The position numbers and the translations under genes were made by a program. From Clostridioides difficile CD160 (GTDB lineage: Bacteria > Bacillota > Clostridia > Peptostreptococcales > Peptostreptococcaceae), in assembly GCF_000449425.2 (NCBI RefSeq), contig NZ_AVHW01000051.1, forward strand, positions 1 through 52,012: a DNA stretch of 52,012 nt. Direction: 5' to 3'. The notes under the pieces are model-generated. The model did no database searches. It saw nothing but the letters and a program-made list of their open reading frames with translations, and was not told the DNA's origin. Below, piece after piece: positions 36,095-44,751 of the stretch. The first letter of the stretch is position 1. Every line of letters begins with the position of its first letter.

Positions 36095-37543
36095 CTAGGA
36101 CATTTCATTTACAGTTTCTCCAATTATTTTTATTCCAATTTCAATATCTTTAAAAGATAACCTAGAAAATCCAAGCCTTAAAGTGTCAGAACCAGAATTG
36201 TCTGTAAAGAATAAATCTCCAGGCATGAATATAACATTTTTTTCATAACATTTTTCCAAGAGTTTTCTAGTATCTATATTTTTTAGTTTTATAAATATAT
36301 GCAAACCACCATCACCTAAGATGTATTCTGTGTTTATATATTTTTTTATACATTCATATGCAAAGTTAAATTTATCTCCATAGAACTTACGTATTTTCTT
36401 AATGTATTTCTCAAAACCTCCATTGCTCAAATAATCAAATAAAATTCCTTGATCCAAAAAGGATACATGTATATTTCTGCATCTTTTCACACTTTCTAAT
36501 TTATCTATTACTTTTTTATCTGCAAATATCCATCCAATTCTCATACCAGGAAATAAAATTTTTGAAAAACTACCAATATATACAACACCATTATTCATAT
36601 TATCAAGAGAACATATAGGAAATATGTGGGAACTATTGTAGAGCAATTCCTCGTTAAAGCCATCTTCTACAATTGCTATGTTATATTTTTTCATAAGATT
36701 ATAGAATTTGTACCTATTTTCAGGAGTCATTACAATCCCTGTAGGATTGTGATAAGAAGGTGTAATATATGCAAACTTTATTTTATTTTTATACTCAATT
36801 AGACGATTTTCTAACATATTAAAATCTAAACCATCTTCATGTATGTCTACACCTAAGATGTTGAGGTTATGTGATTTCATAATTTTTATAGCAGTATTAT
36901 GGGTTGGGTTTTCACATATTATGTAATCTTTTTCTTGAGTAAAAGATGACATAATGATGTCAAAGGCTTCTGTAAACCCATTTGTGACTAGTATATCTTT
37001 ATTATTAATATCAACTCCCTTGTTTGTCATATATTTTAGCAAATAATCAATAAGGGGTTTGTAACCTTGTGCATATCCATAATTGAGCAATTTGTGACCT
37101 TCTAAAGATATTCTATTTAGAAAAGATTTTTTGAATTCTTCCATATCAAATAAATCTCCATCTGGAGAGATACTTTTAAATGAGATTAAGTCAGAGCTCC
37201 AAGGAATCTCACTTTTTATAATATCCAATTCATTAGCTTTTTTGGAGTATGTATTCTCTAAACAGCCCCAGTTCAAAGACCATGTAGTATTTGACGATTT
37301 ATTCTTTGATTTAACAAATGTACCTTTTCCTGAAATAGAGTAGATTAGACCTTCTGATTTTAATTCTTCATAGGTTAAGACTACAGAATTTCTACTAACT
37401 TGTAAAAGCTGACTAAGCTCCCTTGTAGAAGGGAGCTTACTATTGTCTGGAATTAATCCTTTTGATATCATATCACTTATATAATTTTTAATTTGTATAT
37501 AAATTGGTTCGTTATCATTTAATTTTAGATTTGAAAATATCAA
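36095..37543 (-). CDS. MocR/GabR-type regulator: GntR helix-turn-helix plus PLP aminotransferase-like domain
   Basis: 482 residues. A GntR winged helix (about 11-78: YIQIKNYISDMISKG, SRNSVVLTYEELKSEGLI) is fused to a fold-type I aminotransferase domain (about 115-478). PLP-site residues present: Asp294 (IVEDGF), Lys328 in GSFSKILFPGMRIGW and a C-terminal Arg (DTLRLGFSRL). MocR proteins sense amino compounds through PLP. It starts 23 bp after ddl. A MocR protein, DdlR, is reported as a ddl regulator in Brevibacillus, making ddl or D-Ala metabolism a plausible target. The start is TTG at 37543, 5 bases after GAGGTGG. Confidence 0.92.
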   Translation of the reverse strand: MIFSNLKLNDNEPIYIQIKNYISDMISKGLIPDNSKLPSTRELSQLLQVSRNSVVLTYEELKSEGLIYSISGKGTFVKSKNKSSNTTWSLNWGCLENTYSKKANELDIIKSEIPWSSDLISFKSISPDGDLFDMEEFKKSFLNRISLEGHKLLNYGYAQGYKPLIDYLLKYMTNKGVDINNKDILVTNGFTEAFDIIMSSFTQEKDYIICENPTHNTAIKIMKSHNLNILGVDIHEDGLDFNMLENRLIEYKNKIKFAYITPSYHNPTGIVMTPENRYKFYNLMKKYNIAIVEDGFNEELLYNSSHIFPICSLDNMNNGVVYIGSFSKILFPGMRIGWIFADKKVIDKLESVKRCRNIHVSFLDQGILFDYLSNGGFEKYIKKIRKFYGDKFNFAYECIKKYINTEYILGDGGLHIFIKLKNIDTRKLLEKCYEKNVIFMPGDLFFTDNSGSDTLRLGFSRLSFKDIEIGIKIIGETVNEMS

Positions 37544-37566
37544 ATTACCACCTCAAATTATTTTAT

Positions 37567-38466
37567 CTAATTTAAAGAGTATTCTATAAGTTTATCTAAT
37601 AGCTCGCTATACTTAATACCTCTAGCAGCTGCACTTCTAGGAATTAAACTAGTTTGAGTCATGCCAGGAAGAGTATTTAGTTCAAGAACATATGGAATAC
37701 CTTCACTTATAATCATATCAACTCTTACATATGCTTTGCAATTAAAAATTTCCCAACAAGTCTCAGAAATTTCATTTACTCTTTTTTGAAGTTCTTCTTC
37801 TAAATAAACAACTTCTTCTTTTGCTCCTTTTTCAACTGAGTATTTAGCTTCATAATCAAAGAAGCCTGAATCAGATTTTATAGATATTGTAGGGAATACT
37901 TCTCCATTTAGTATAAATGAAGTATATTCTACACCTGGTATATATTTTTCAATCATTACAAATTCATCCACTTCTAGTCCTTTGCGAACTGCTTCTTCAA
38001 CTTCATCTTTAGAATGAATAAAGAATGTTGCTACACTTGAACCTCCTGAATTTGGTTTTATAAATACTGGATAACCTATCTTATCTATTTCATCATAATC
38101 TATCGCATCAACTGATTTTACTAAAGCCCATGGAGCAGTAGGAAGGTTTGAATCTCTAAGCATTTTTTTAGTTATATTTTTATCCATACACATTCCACTG
38201 CAAAGAGGTCCACATCCAGAATATGGTATATCCATAGTTTCAAGTATTGATTGAATACATCCATCTTCACCAAACTTCCCATGTAGGGCAAGTATTGCAA
38301 AATCTACATCTTCTGGTATCTTTGTAAATATATCTTTTTTATCATCTATTATTACTTTTACAACATCGTATTTATTTTTATCAAGATTATTATATATCTC
38401 TTTTCCTGAGTTTAAAGAAACTTCTCTCTCTGATGATATTCCACCCATTATAACTGCTATTTTCAT
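37567..38466 (-). CDS. ddl: D-alanine-D-alanine ligase
   Basis: 299 residues. Joins two D-Ala with ATP to form the dipeptide end of the peptidoglycan precursor, in the cytoplasm. ATP-grasp hallmarks: VIMGGISSEREVSLNSG at the start, LALHGKFGEDGCIQ, IPYSGCGPLCSGMCMDK, FIKPNSGGSS and, near the end, LELNTLPGMTQTSLIPRSA, which includes a metal-binding Glu/Asn pair. ATG at 38466 lies 8 bases after AGGAG. It heads a minus-strand run with MocR, M15 carboxypeptidase and ABC-F, and is divergent from cinA. Confidence 0.96.
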   Translation of the reverse strand: MKIAVIMGGISSEREVSLNSGKEIYNNLDKNKYDVVKVIIDDKKDIFTKIPEDVDFAILALHGKFGEDGCIQSILETMDIPYSGCGPLCSGMCMDKNITKKMLRDSNLPTAPWALVKSVDAIDYDEIDKIGYPVFIKPNSGGSSVATFFIHSKDEVEEAVRKGLEVDEFVMIEKYIPGVEYTSFILNGEVFPTISIKSDSGFFDYEAKYSVEKGAKEEVVYLEEELQKRVNEISETCWEIFNCKAYVRVDMIISEGIPYVLELNTLPGMTQTSLIPRSAAARGIKYSELLDKLIEYSLN

Positions 38467-38680
38467 ATTATACACTCCTATTTTGATTTTTATTATTTTA
38501 AATTAAATTTTTTATTTACTTACTTAATTATATGAATTAAGAGTTGATGATGAAAGTACCACTATATATGAAGTTTGTATCATGTGTGGTTTTGGAGTAA
38601 TAATCTAATTTAAAGATAAATTTAAATGATTTTTTAACTTTATTTATGTTATTATTTTTGCTAAAATTATTGTTATGAAC

Positions 38681-38696
38681 TTAAGACTAGTCTTAA
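38681..38696. promoter_or_regulatory. Perfect 16-bp palindrome upstream of cinA
   Basis: TTAAGACTAGTCTTAA reads identically on both strands. It ends 27 bp before the cinA start codon, in the ddl-cinA divergent region. It does not match the LexA or Spo0A boxes I know. Confidence 0.5.
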
Positions 38697-38723
38697 TGGC
38701 TATAAATCAAGGAGTGATAAATT

Positions 38724-39980
38724 TTGAAAGCTGAAATAATAAGTGTAGGGACAGAAATATTATTAGGTGATATAGTAAATACAAATTCTCAATTTTTGGC
38801 TAAGGAACTTGCATCATTGGGAATAGAAGTATACCATCAGAGTACGGTTGGGGACAACAAACAAAGACTCTTAGAATGTTTTGATGAAAGTTTAAAGAGA
38901 AGTGATTTAGTAATTACTACAGGTGGTCTTGGACCAACTGGTGATGATATGACAAAAGAAACTGCAGCAGAATACTTTGGTCAGGAACTAGAATTACATA
39001 AACCATCATTAGAAGTTTTGGAATCTTTTTTCGTTAAAACAGGAAAAAAAATGGCTGAAAACAATATGAAACAAGTATACTTTCCAAAAGATGCTATAGT
39101 ACTGAAAAATAATAATGGTACAGCTCCAGGAGCAATTTTAAAGAAAAATGATAAAAGTATAATAGTGTTACCTGGACCACCAAGAGAAATGAAAGCTATG
39201 TTTAATGAGAGTGTCAAACCTTACTTACAACAATTTACAAATGAAATGTTAGTATCTAAGACTTTAAGACTATATGGAATAGGGGAGTCAAATCTGGAAT
39301 TAGAAATTCTTGATATAATCAATGAACAAACCAATCCAACAGTTGCTTTATATGCAAAGGAGTTAGAAGTTACAATAAGAATAACTGCAAAAGCTAAAAA
39401 TGAAAAAGATGCTTTTGAATTAATAAAACCAGTGGAAGAAGAAATAAAAAATAGAGTTGGTAAATATGTATATACTGAAGGTGATATTTCAGTGTCTGAA
39501 GGAGAAACTGTGTTAGAAGATGCTGTTGCTAAACTTCTTGTAGAAAAAAACTTAACAATAGCAGTAGCTGAATCTTGTACTGGAGGTTTAGTTTCTTCAT
39601 CTCTTATAAACTATTCAGGAATATCTTCTGTGTTTCTTGAAGGTTGTGTAACATATTCTAATGAGGCTAAAATGAAAAGATTAGGAGTAAAAAGAGAAAC
39701 TTTAGAAGAATTTGGAGCAGTAAGTGAGCAAACAGCAATAGAAATGGCTGAGGGCGTTGCTAAAGGGCTTGAAGCTAATATAGGTATATCTACAACTGGA
39801 GTAGCTGGACCTGGCGGAGGAACTGAGGAAAAGCCTGTGGGATTGGTTTATACTGCAATATATATAAATGGGAAAACAGTAGTGAAAAAAAATATATTTA
39901 ATGGGGATAGAAGAAAGATAAGATTAAGAGCTACTAGAGATTTACTTAATGAATTGAGAATACAATTGGAAAAGCTTTAA
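38724..39980 (+). CDS. cinA: CinA: competence/damage-inducible protein, nicotinamide mononucleotide deamidase type
   Basis: 418 residues, full length. The N-terminal MoaB-like domain (1-170: IISVGTEILLGDIVNTN, TTGGLGPTGDDMTKE, VLPGPPREM) acts as an ADP-ribose/NAD-related pyrophosphatase in characterised homologues. The C-terminal PncC domain (about 255-415: AVAESCTGGLVSSSL, GVAGPGGGTEEKPVGLVY) deamidates NMN. The start is TTG at 38724, 9 bases after AAGGAG. It is a single-gene unit under a 16-bp palindrome. In many Firmicutes cinA neighbours recA, but recA is not seen here. Confidence 0.95.
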   Translation: MKAEIISVGTEILLGDIVNTNSQFLAKELASLGIEVYHQSTVGDNKQRLLECFDESLKRSDLVITTGGLGPTGDDMTKETAAEYFGQELELHKPSLEVLESFFVKTGKKMAENNMKQVYFPKDAIVLKNNNGTAPGAILKKNDKSIIVLPGPPREMKAMFNESVKPYLQQFTNEMLVSKTLRLYGIGESNLELEILDIINEQTNPTVALYAKELEVTIRITAKAKNEKDAFELIKPVEEEIKNRVGKYVYTEGDISVSEGETVLEDAVAKLLVEKNLTIAVAESCTGGLVSSSLINYSGISSVFLEGCVTYSNEAKMKRLGVKRETLEEFGAVSEQTAIEMAEGVAKGLEANIGISTTGVAGPGGGTEEKPVGLVYTAIYINGKTVVKKNIFNGDRRKIRLRATRDLLNELRIQLEKL

Positions 39981-40049
39981 ATTATTATGATACTGGATAT
40001 ATTTAAAGCATTAGTATAATATAAAATCATTTTTGGAGGCTTTTAATTT

Positions 40050-40829
40050 ATGATAAAACATATATTTTGTGATTTAGATGGAACTCTATACGAAAATGGA
40101 ACTATAACAAAAGAAGATATATCAGCAATTGAAGAAGTAGAAAAAAAGGGAGTGCAGTTTAATGTTGCTACAGGTAGAATATTTAAACAGGCTCGTAATA
40201 TTATCAAAGGCAATTTAGATATGAATGGATACTATATATGTGAAAATGGTTCATTTATACATGATAAAGATTATAATGTAATTTTTAAAAGAACTATAGA
40301 CGATAATCTAGTGAGAAAAGTTATTGATAGATTTGAGTCAAGTGATGCACAATTGTACTTTAAGTATAAGGGTGATGTAATCGTAGGTAGTGATACGACT
40401 GCCTTTAGACACTATTCTAGTGATTTTATAGTTGACCCTGATTTTGAGAAAAGAAGTAGTTTTGATAATCTTATAGGAAATATAGGGGTATGCTCTGAAA
40501 ATTTAGAAGAGTTATCTAGAATAGAATTGTATCTAAAAAGTGAGTTCAGTGAAGTATTAGAAATATATTTTTCTGGAACATATACTTTAAATATAGTGCC
40601 TAAAAGTGTATCAAAAAGAGGAAGTATAGAACATGTAATAAAAACTTTAAATGTAAGCCCAGATGAGGTTGCTACTATTGGAGATTCTCCAAATGATATT
40701 TGCATGTTGGAAGGATTTAAATACAGTTTTGCAATGTCCAAAGCGAGGGAAGAAGTAAAACAAAGTGCAAATTATATAGTGGATAGTGTGAAAAGTGCTA
40801 TTGATGTTATAATGGAGATAAATAGTTAA
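40050..40829 (+). CDS. HAD-superfamily hydrolase (Cof/IIB type)
   Basis: 259 residues. Phosphatase of sugar phosphates, flavins or PLP in related proteins. Motif I FCDLDGTLYEN (Asp8, Asp10), motif II ATGR (about 40), a large cap domain (about 80-190), motif III Lys in PKSVSKRG and motif IV IGDSPNDICML (about 212-222) are present. Substrate unknown. GGAGG precedes the ATG. It follows cinA by about 70 bp and may be co-transcribed. Confidence 0.92.
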   Translation: MIKHIFCDLDGTLYENGTITKEDISAIEEVEKKGVQFNVATGRIFKQARNIIKGNLDMNGYYICENGSFIHDKDYNVIFKRTIDDNLVRKVIDRFESSDAQLYFKYKGDVIVGSDTTAFRHYSSDFIVDPDFEKRSSFDNLIGNIGVCSENLEELSRIELYLKSEFSEVLEIYFSGTYTLNIVPKSVSKRGSIEHVIKTLNVSPDEVATIGDSPNDICMLEGFKYSFAMSKAREEVKQSANYIVDSVKSAIDVIMEINS

Positions 40830-40925
40830 ATACAAGATTTATATAGTTAATAAAAAATTAATGAGTTATATTTTTCTACAAATCTATTAAGTAATCAATT
40901 TTAGAGATTTGTTTATTTAATATAA

Positions 40926-40985
40926 AAAATGACTGTTCTAAAGAATTATAAAATTATCTTTTATATTCTATAGAACAGTCATTTT
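40926..40985. terminator. Bidirectional intrinsic terminator
   Basis: AAAATGACTGTTCTA (40926-40940) pairs with TAGAACAGTCATTTT (40971-40985). It lies between the HAD gene and the convergent phospholipase-like gene. Confidence 0.8.
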
Positions 40986-41020
40986 GATTATACTTAATTA
41001 TAAGTTTAAAAGTTCTTAAA

Positions 41021-41605
41021 TTAACCACAATTTGCTATGTGATATGATTTTATTGTATTAGATAAAATAGCATCTAATATATAATTTATAACGCTATTAC
41101 ATGTATAAGCTGAAAACTTTAAATCATTCATATAATCAGTTTTCTTTTTATATTCATTATAAAGTTTAGTAAAAAATTTCTCAAAACCGTTATTTATAGT
41201 AGTACCTTTAATTTTAGACAAATCAACATCTTTTGCGAATGATCCAAGTTCTCTTTCATAAGTGACATGTTTATTTAAACTATGCTTAAATTCCCAGCGT
41301 TCACTATGAGCTACACAGAAAAAATCGCACAGAAAGTGACATATAACTCCTAACTCTTGGCTAAGTCTGCTTACTGAAAAATATTTAGAAAGACTATCTA
41401 TATTAAGACTGCACAAATAGTTTATCTTAGAAAGAATCATATTAAATGATTCATCTAAATAATGTTTTTTTAATTTATATTTAGAAAAAGCATCTGGTTT
41501 TATATTACCGTATATAAAGTTTTTTTCACTTATAAAGAATGTTTTATTTTCATCTATATTATCAAGTATTGATTTTGCCATAATAAAATGAGTATTCATT
41601 AACAT
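41021..41605 (-). CDS. Zinc-dependent phospholipase C-like protein
   Basis: 194 residues, all-helical character. His and Asp residues fit the bacterial phospholipase C zinc site: NTHFIMAKS near the start, GNIKPDAFS, LGVICHFLCDFFCVAHSERWEF near residue 90 and NKHVTYE. There is no signal peptide, unlike secreted clostridial alpha-toxin-type enzymes, and the N-terminal Trp is absent. It is therefore probably an intracellular member of unknown substrate, common in Clostridia. GAGGTG precedes the ATG. It stands alone. Confidence 0.75.
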   Translation of the reverse strand: MLMNTHFIMAKSILDNIDENKTFFISEKNFIYGNIKPDAFSKYKLKKHYLDESFNMILSKINYLCSLNIDSLSKYFSVSRLSQELGVICHFLCDFFCVAHSERWEFKHSLNKHVTYERELGSFAKDVDLSKIKGTTINNGFEKFFTKLYNEYKKKTDYMNDLKFSAYTCNSVINYILDAILSNTIKSYHIANCG

Positions 41606-41804
41606 ATTTACACCTCGTATAGTTTGTTAGACTTATTAAATATATTATTATGATATGATATTTATGATAAAAGTTTAATGGTAAATATATGAAACTAAGT
41701 CAATCATATTTATTTAAATAATTTCAACCATATTCATAATACCAGTAAATGGCCAAATTTACAATATGTAAATAGTGTTAAGTTTTTATTTATCAAATTT
41801 AAAA

Positions 41805-43247
41805 TTAAGTATTAGTATACTTTCTAATTAACCTACTAGCTTTAGACTGTGAAATTTCAAGGTGTTTAGCTACTTTATAAGAACTTCCAAATTTTTCATA
41901 ACTATCCAAAATTATATTTTTTTCATACTCCATAATTAAGGTATCAAAATTTTTATTCTTATAATCAATGGATATTGAATTAGACTTTATAATTTTATTA
42001 ATGTCAGATATATTCATTTTATTTTCATTAATGTCAATATTTACATTTCTTGTAAGGATATGTGGTAAATCATCTATTGTTATATGATTATCTGTGCAGG
42101 TAAGTAAGATTTTTTGAATTATATTTTGTAATTCTCTTATATTACCTGGGAATCTATAATTTGCAATAATATCTATGGCATCTTTGGAAATAGTTTTATT
42201 TAGATTAAAGTCACTTGAATACCTATTAAAATAATATTTTATAATCTCTACTAGATTATCTCTTCTTTCTCTAAGAGGAGGCAATTTTATTTCTATAACA
42301 TTTAATCTATAATACAAATCTTCTCTAAATTTCTTTTCTTTTACTTTTGAAATTAAATCAGCATTTGTAGCAGATATAATTCTTATATCGACTTTTTTAT
42401 TTTTTAAACTTCCAACTGGAGTAAAAGTTTTATCTTGTATTAATTGCAAAAATTTTGCCTGTAAATTTTGTGGTATATCTCCTATTTCATCTAAGAAAAG
42501 AGTTCCTCCATCAGCCAATTCTACAAGTCCAACTTTACCTTTGGTACTTGCACCTGTAAAAGCACCTGAAGTATATCCAAAAAGTTCAGATTCAAGGAGT
42601 TGTGGAGATATAGTCGCACAATTTATAGTTATAAATGGTCCATTAGTTCTATTACTGTTGTGATGTATATATCTAGCAAGTGAACTTTTCCCTGTCCCAG
42701 ATTCTCCTAAAAGAAGAACACTTACATCTGTTTTAGAAACGTGATTTACTGTATTTATGATTGGTTTCATAACCAGTCCATCCATAATTACAGTATCTTC
42801 AATTCTAAGAGCAGTTCTATATAATGTTTCCACTTCAGATTTATATTTTTTTACTTGTTTTTTTGTATCTTCAAGTTTATTCTTTATATTATTAAGTTCA
42901 GTTATATCTCTACAATTCTCAACAGTAAATTCTAAGTCTCCATTTTCATCAAATATAGGGGTAGCAGTTATAATGAGCTTTTTTCCTGTTTGAGTATCTT
43001 GTTCTAGTGAAAATTTAGACTTTGTCTTTAATACAACTGGTATGGGGCTTTTTGTTGAATATCCAGATTCCTCTAAAAAAGAAACATTTTTTCCTAAAAT
43101 ATCTTCTTTTTTTAGACCATAATTTTCTTCAAATGCTTTATTGCAATATATGATTATTCCTTTATTATCAGATACACATATTTCGTCATGAGAGGCTTCT
43201 AATATCTTTTGGTAAAACTCCAAATCTAATTCTAAATTCAAATCCAT
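41805..43247 (-). CDS. Sigma-54-dependent transcriptional activator with PAS domain
   Basis: 480 residues. An N-terminal PAS sensor (about 8-115: ISDNKGIIIYCNKAFEENYG-type segment), a coiled-coil linker (about 118-150), an AAA+ domain (about 160-390) and a Fis-type helix-turn-helix (about 440-478, KVAKHLEISQSKASRLIRKY). In the AAA+ domain: Walker A GESGTGKSS, the sigma-54 contact loop SGAFTGAS and Walker B TLFLDEIGD are all intact, so it should remodel sigma-54 polymerase. GGAGG lies about 11 bases before the ATG. It is divergent from an EamA transporter that has a textbook -24/-12 promoter, its likely target. Confidence 0.95.
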   Translation of the reverse strand: MDLNLELDLEFYQKILEASHDEICVSDNKGIIIYCNKAFEENYGLKKEDILGKNVSFLEESGYSTKSPIPVVLKTKSKFSLEQDTQTGKKLIITATPIFDENGDLEFTVENCRDITELNNIKNKLEDTKKQVKKYKSEVETLYRTALRIEDTVIMDGLVMKPIINTVNHVSKTDVSVLLLGESGTGKSSLARYIHHNSNRTNGPFITINCATISPQLLESELFGYTSGAFTGASTKGKVGLVELADGGTLFLDEIGDIPQNLQAKFLQLIQDKTFTPVGSLKNKKVDIRIISATNADLISKVKEKKFREDLYYRLNVIEIKLPPLRERRDNLVEIIKYYFNRYSSDFNLNKTISKDAIDIIANYRFPGNIRELQNIIQKILLTCTDNHITIDDLPHILTRNVNIDINENKMNISDINKIIKSNSISIDYKNKNFDTLIMEYEKNIILDSYEKFGSSYKVAKHLEISQSKASRLIRKYTNT

Positions 43248-43365
43248 TTTTCTGTTATCCTCCTAAATTTTTAATGATATATTAAAATAGGTTTAATTTA
43301 CTAAATATAATTAAAATTTAATATTTATATAATATATAAGTTTCAGTCTATTTTAACTTTAAATA

Positions 43366-43379
43366 AGTTATATATAACT
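43366..43379. promoter_or_regulatory. Candidate upstream activating site for the sigma-54 activator
   Basis: AGTTATATATAACT is a perfect 14-bp palindrome about 127 bp before the -24 element. That is the distance range expected for an enhancer site bound by the divergent activator. AT-rich palindromes arise easily by chance here. Confidence 0.4.
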
Positions 43380-43505
43380 CATTTTACAATTAAAACAAGT
43401 CTAAATCAACTTAAAATGTATATGAAACAAATATTAAAAAATTGAAATTTTATCAGTGTTGTTGAAAATACTAGGTTTTTGGTGTCGATATATATTGGAT
43501 TAAAG

Positions 43506-43521
43506 TGGCATAATTTTTGCT
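43506..43521 (+). promoter_or_regulatory. Sigma-54 (-24/-12) promoter of the EamA transporter
   Basis: TGGCATAATTTTTGCT fits the TGGCAYR-N4-TTGCW consensus at every fixed position, with GG and GC correctly 12 bp apart. The predicted start of transcription is about 40 nt before the ATG. Confidence 0.88.
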
Positions 43522-43571
43522 TAACAAAAACTATGTGCATTGACTTAAATAAAATTAGAGGGGAATTTGAA

Positions 43572-44516
43572 ATGGGAGAAAAAAGTAAAGGGTATGTATT
43601 TATAGCAACAGCAGGAATATTATGGGCTACACTTGGATTATTTGGAAAGTTTTTAATGGGAAATGGATTAACATCAGAACAGGTAGCATTTACAAGATTG
43701 TTTTTTGGATTTATAGTTTTAGGAGTATATTCTTCTATAAGGACACCACATATTTTAAAAATAAGTAAGAAGGGAATCATATATTCAATAATAATAGGTA
43801 TTATATGTCAAGCTATGTTTAACTTATGTTATTTTAAAGCAATTGAAACTGTGGGTGTGTCAGTAGCAGCAGTTTTATTATATACTTCACCATTATTCTT
43901 AGCAGTATTTTCAAAAATCTGTTATAAAGAGAGTATTACTAGAAGTAAAGTAATTTCACTTATTTTTTGTTTTATGGGTGCAGTTATGGCGGTGACTGGT
44001 GGAAGTTTAGATTTTCAAAATTTAAGTGCTTTTGGACTTTTACTTGGTATATTATCAGCAATAGCATATGCACTTATGCCAACTATTAGTAAAAATGCTT
44101 TGAAAGAATTTTCAAGTTCTACAATATTAGTGTACAGTTTCTTATTTGGAGCTATCTTTATGATTCCATCTGCTAGACCTTGGGAGATATTGTATTATGC
44201 CAAAGATTTAAATATTCTATCTTGTATGCTAATGTTAGGTATTGTACCAGCAGCACTTGCATATATTTTTTATGCAGCAGGTATATCTAAGGGAGTAGAG
44301 TTATCTGTTGCAGGTGTTGTGGCATCAGTAGAGCTAGTTGGTTCTGTAATAATTGGTTGTACTATATTAGGAGAAAATTTTTCTTTATGGAAGCTATTTG
44401 GGGTAATGCTGATGCTAATATCAGCAGTAGTAGCACTTAATCTTTCTTATGATGGAATAAGACTGTTTTGTAAATCCAACAAGTTAAAGCAGATTGAAAA
44501 AACAGAAAGTATTTAG
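43572..44516 (+). CDS. DMT-superfamily (EamA) transporter under sigma-54 control
   Basis: 314 residues, about ten membrane helices in two EamA repeats. Repeat 1 begins with IATAGILWATLGLFGKFL and includes VAFTRLFFGFIVLGVYS; repeat 2 includes LSAIAYALMPTISKNAL and SVAGVVASVELVGSVIIG. Likely an exporter or importer of amino acids or related metabolites; substrate unknown. ATG at 43572 is chosen for AGAGGGG 8 bases upstream and because a start at 43479 would precede the sigma-54 promoter. Expression should depend on the divergent PAS-containing activator. Confidence 0.92.
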   Translation: MGEKSKGYVFIATAGILWATLGLFGKFLMGNGLTSEQVAFTRLFFGFIVLGVYSSIRTPHILKISKKGIIYSIIIGIICQAMFNLCYFKAIETVGVSVAAVLLYTSPLFLAVFSKICYKESITRSKVISLIFCFMGAVMAVTGGSLDFQNLSAFGLLLGILSAIAYALMPTISKNALKEFSSSTILVYSFLFGAIFMIPSARPWEILYYAKDLNILSCMLMLGIVPAALAYIFYAAGISKGVELSVAGVVASVELVGSVIIGCTILGENFSLWKLFGVMLMLISAVVALNLSYDGIRLFCKSNKLKQIEKTESI

Positions 44517-44663
44517 AATTAGAGATTTAAAAATATTGAGATTTAAAAATACTGAAATTAATAATGTTACATAAAATTATAGGTAATTGTAGTTAATTTA
44601 GAAATATAAATTAAATTTTTTACTATATACTATATAAATTAATATATTGTTTTATAAATACTA

Positions 44664-44719
44664 AATAACTATAGAGAGAATTATATTTACATAACACTTT
44701 CTATAGTTATTATTTTTTT
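44664..44719. terminator. Intrinsic terminator between convergent genes
   Basis: AATAACTATAGA (44664-44675) pairs with TCTATAGTTATT (44700-44711), followed by T7. Confidence 0.75.
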
Positions 44720-44751
44720 GATATTGTTTTATGTGTAATAAGTATACATCA

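Noticed and set aside
43479..43571. Longer start for the sigma-54-controlled EamA gene
   Set aside because: It would begin upstream of the -24/-12 promoter, so it could not be on the transcript; the ATG at 43572 has a strong ribosome site.
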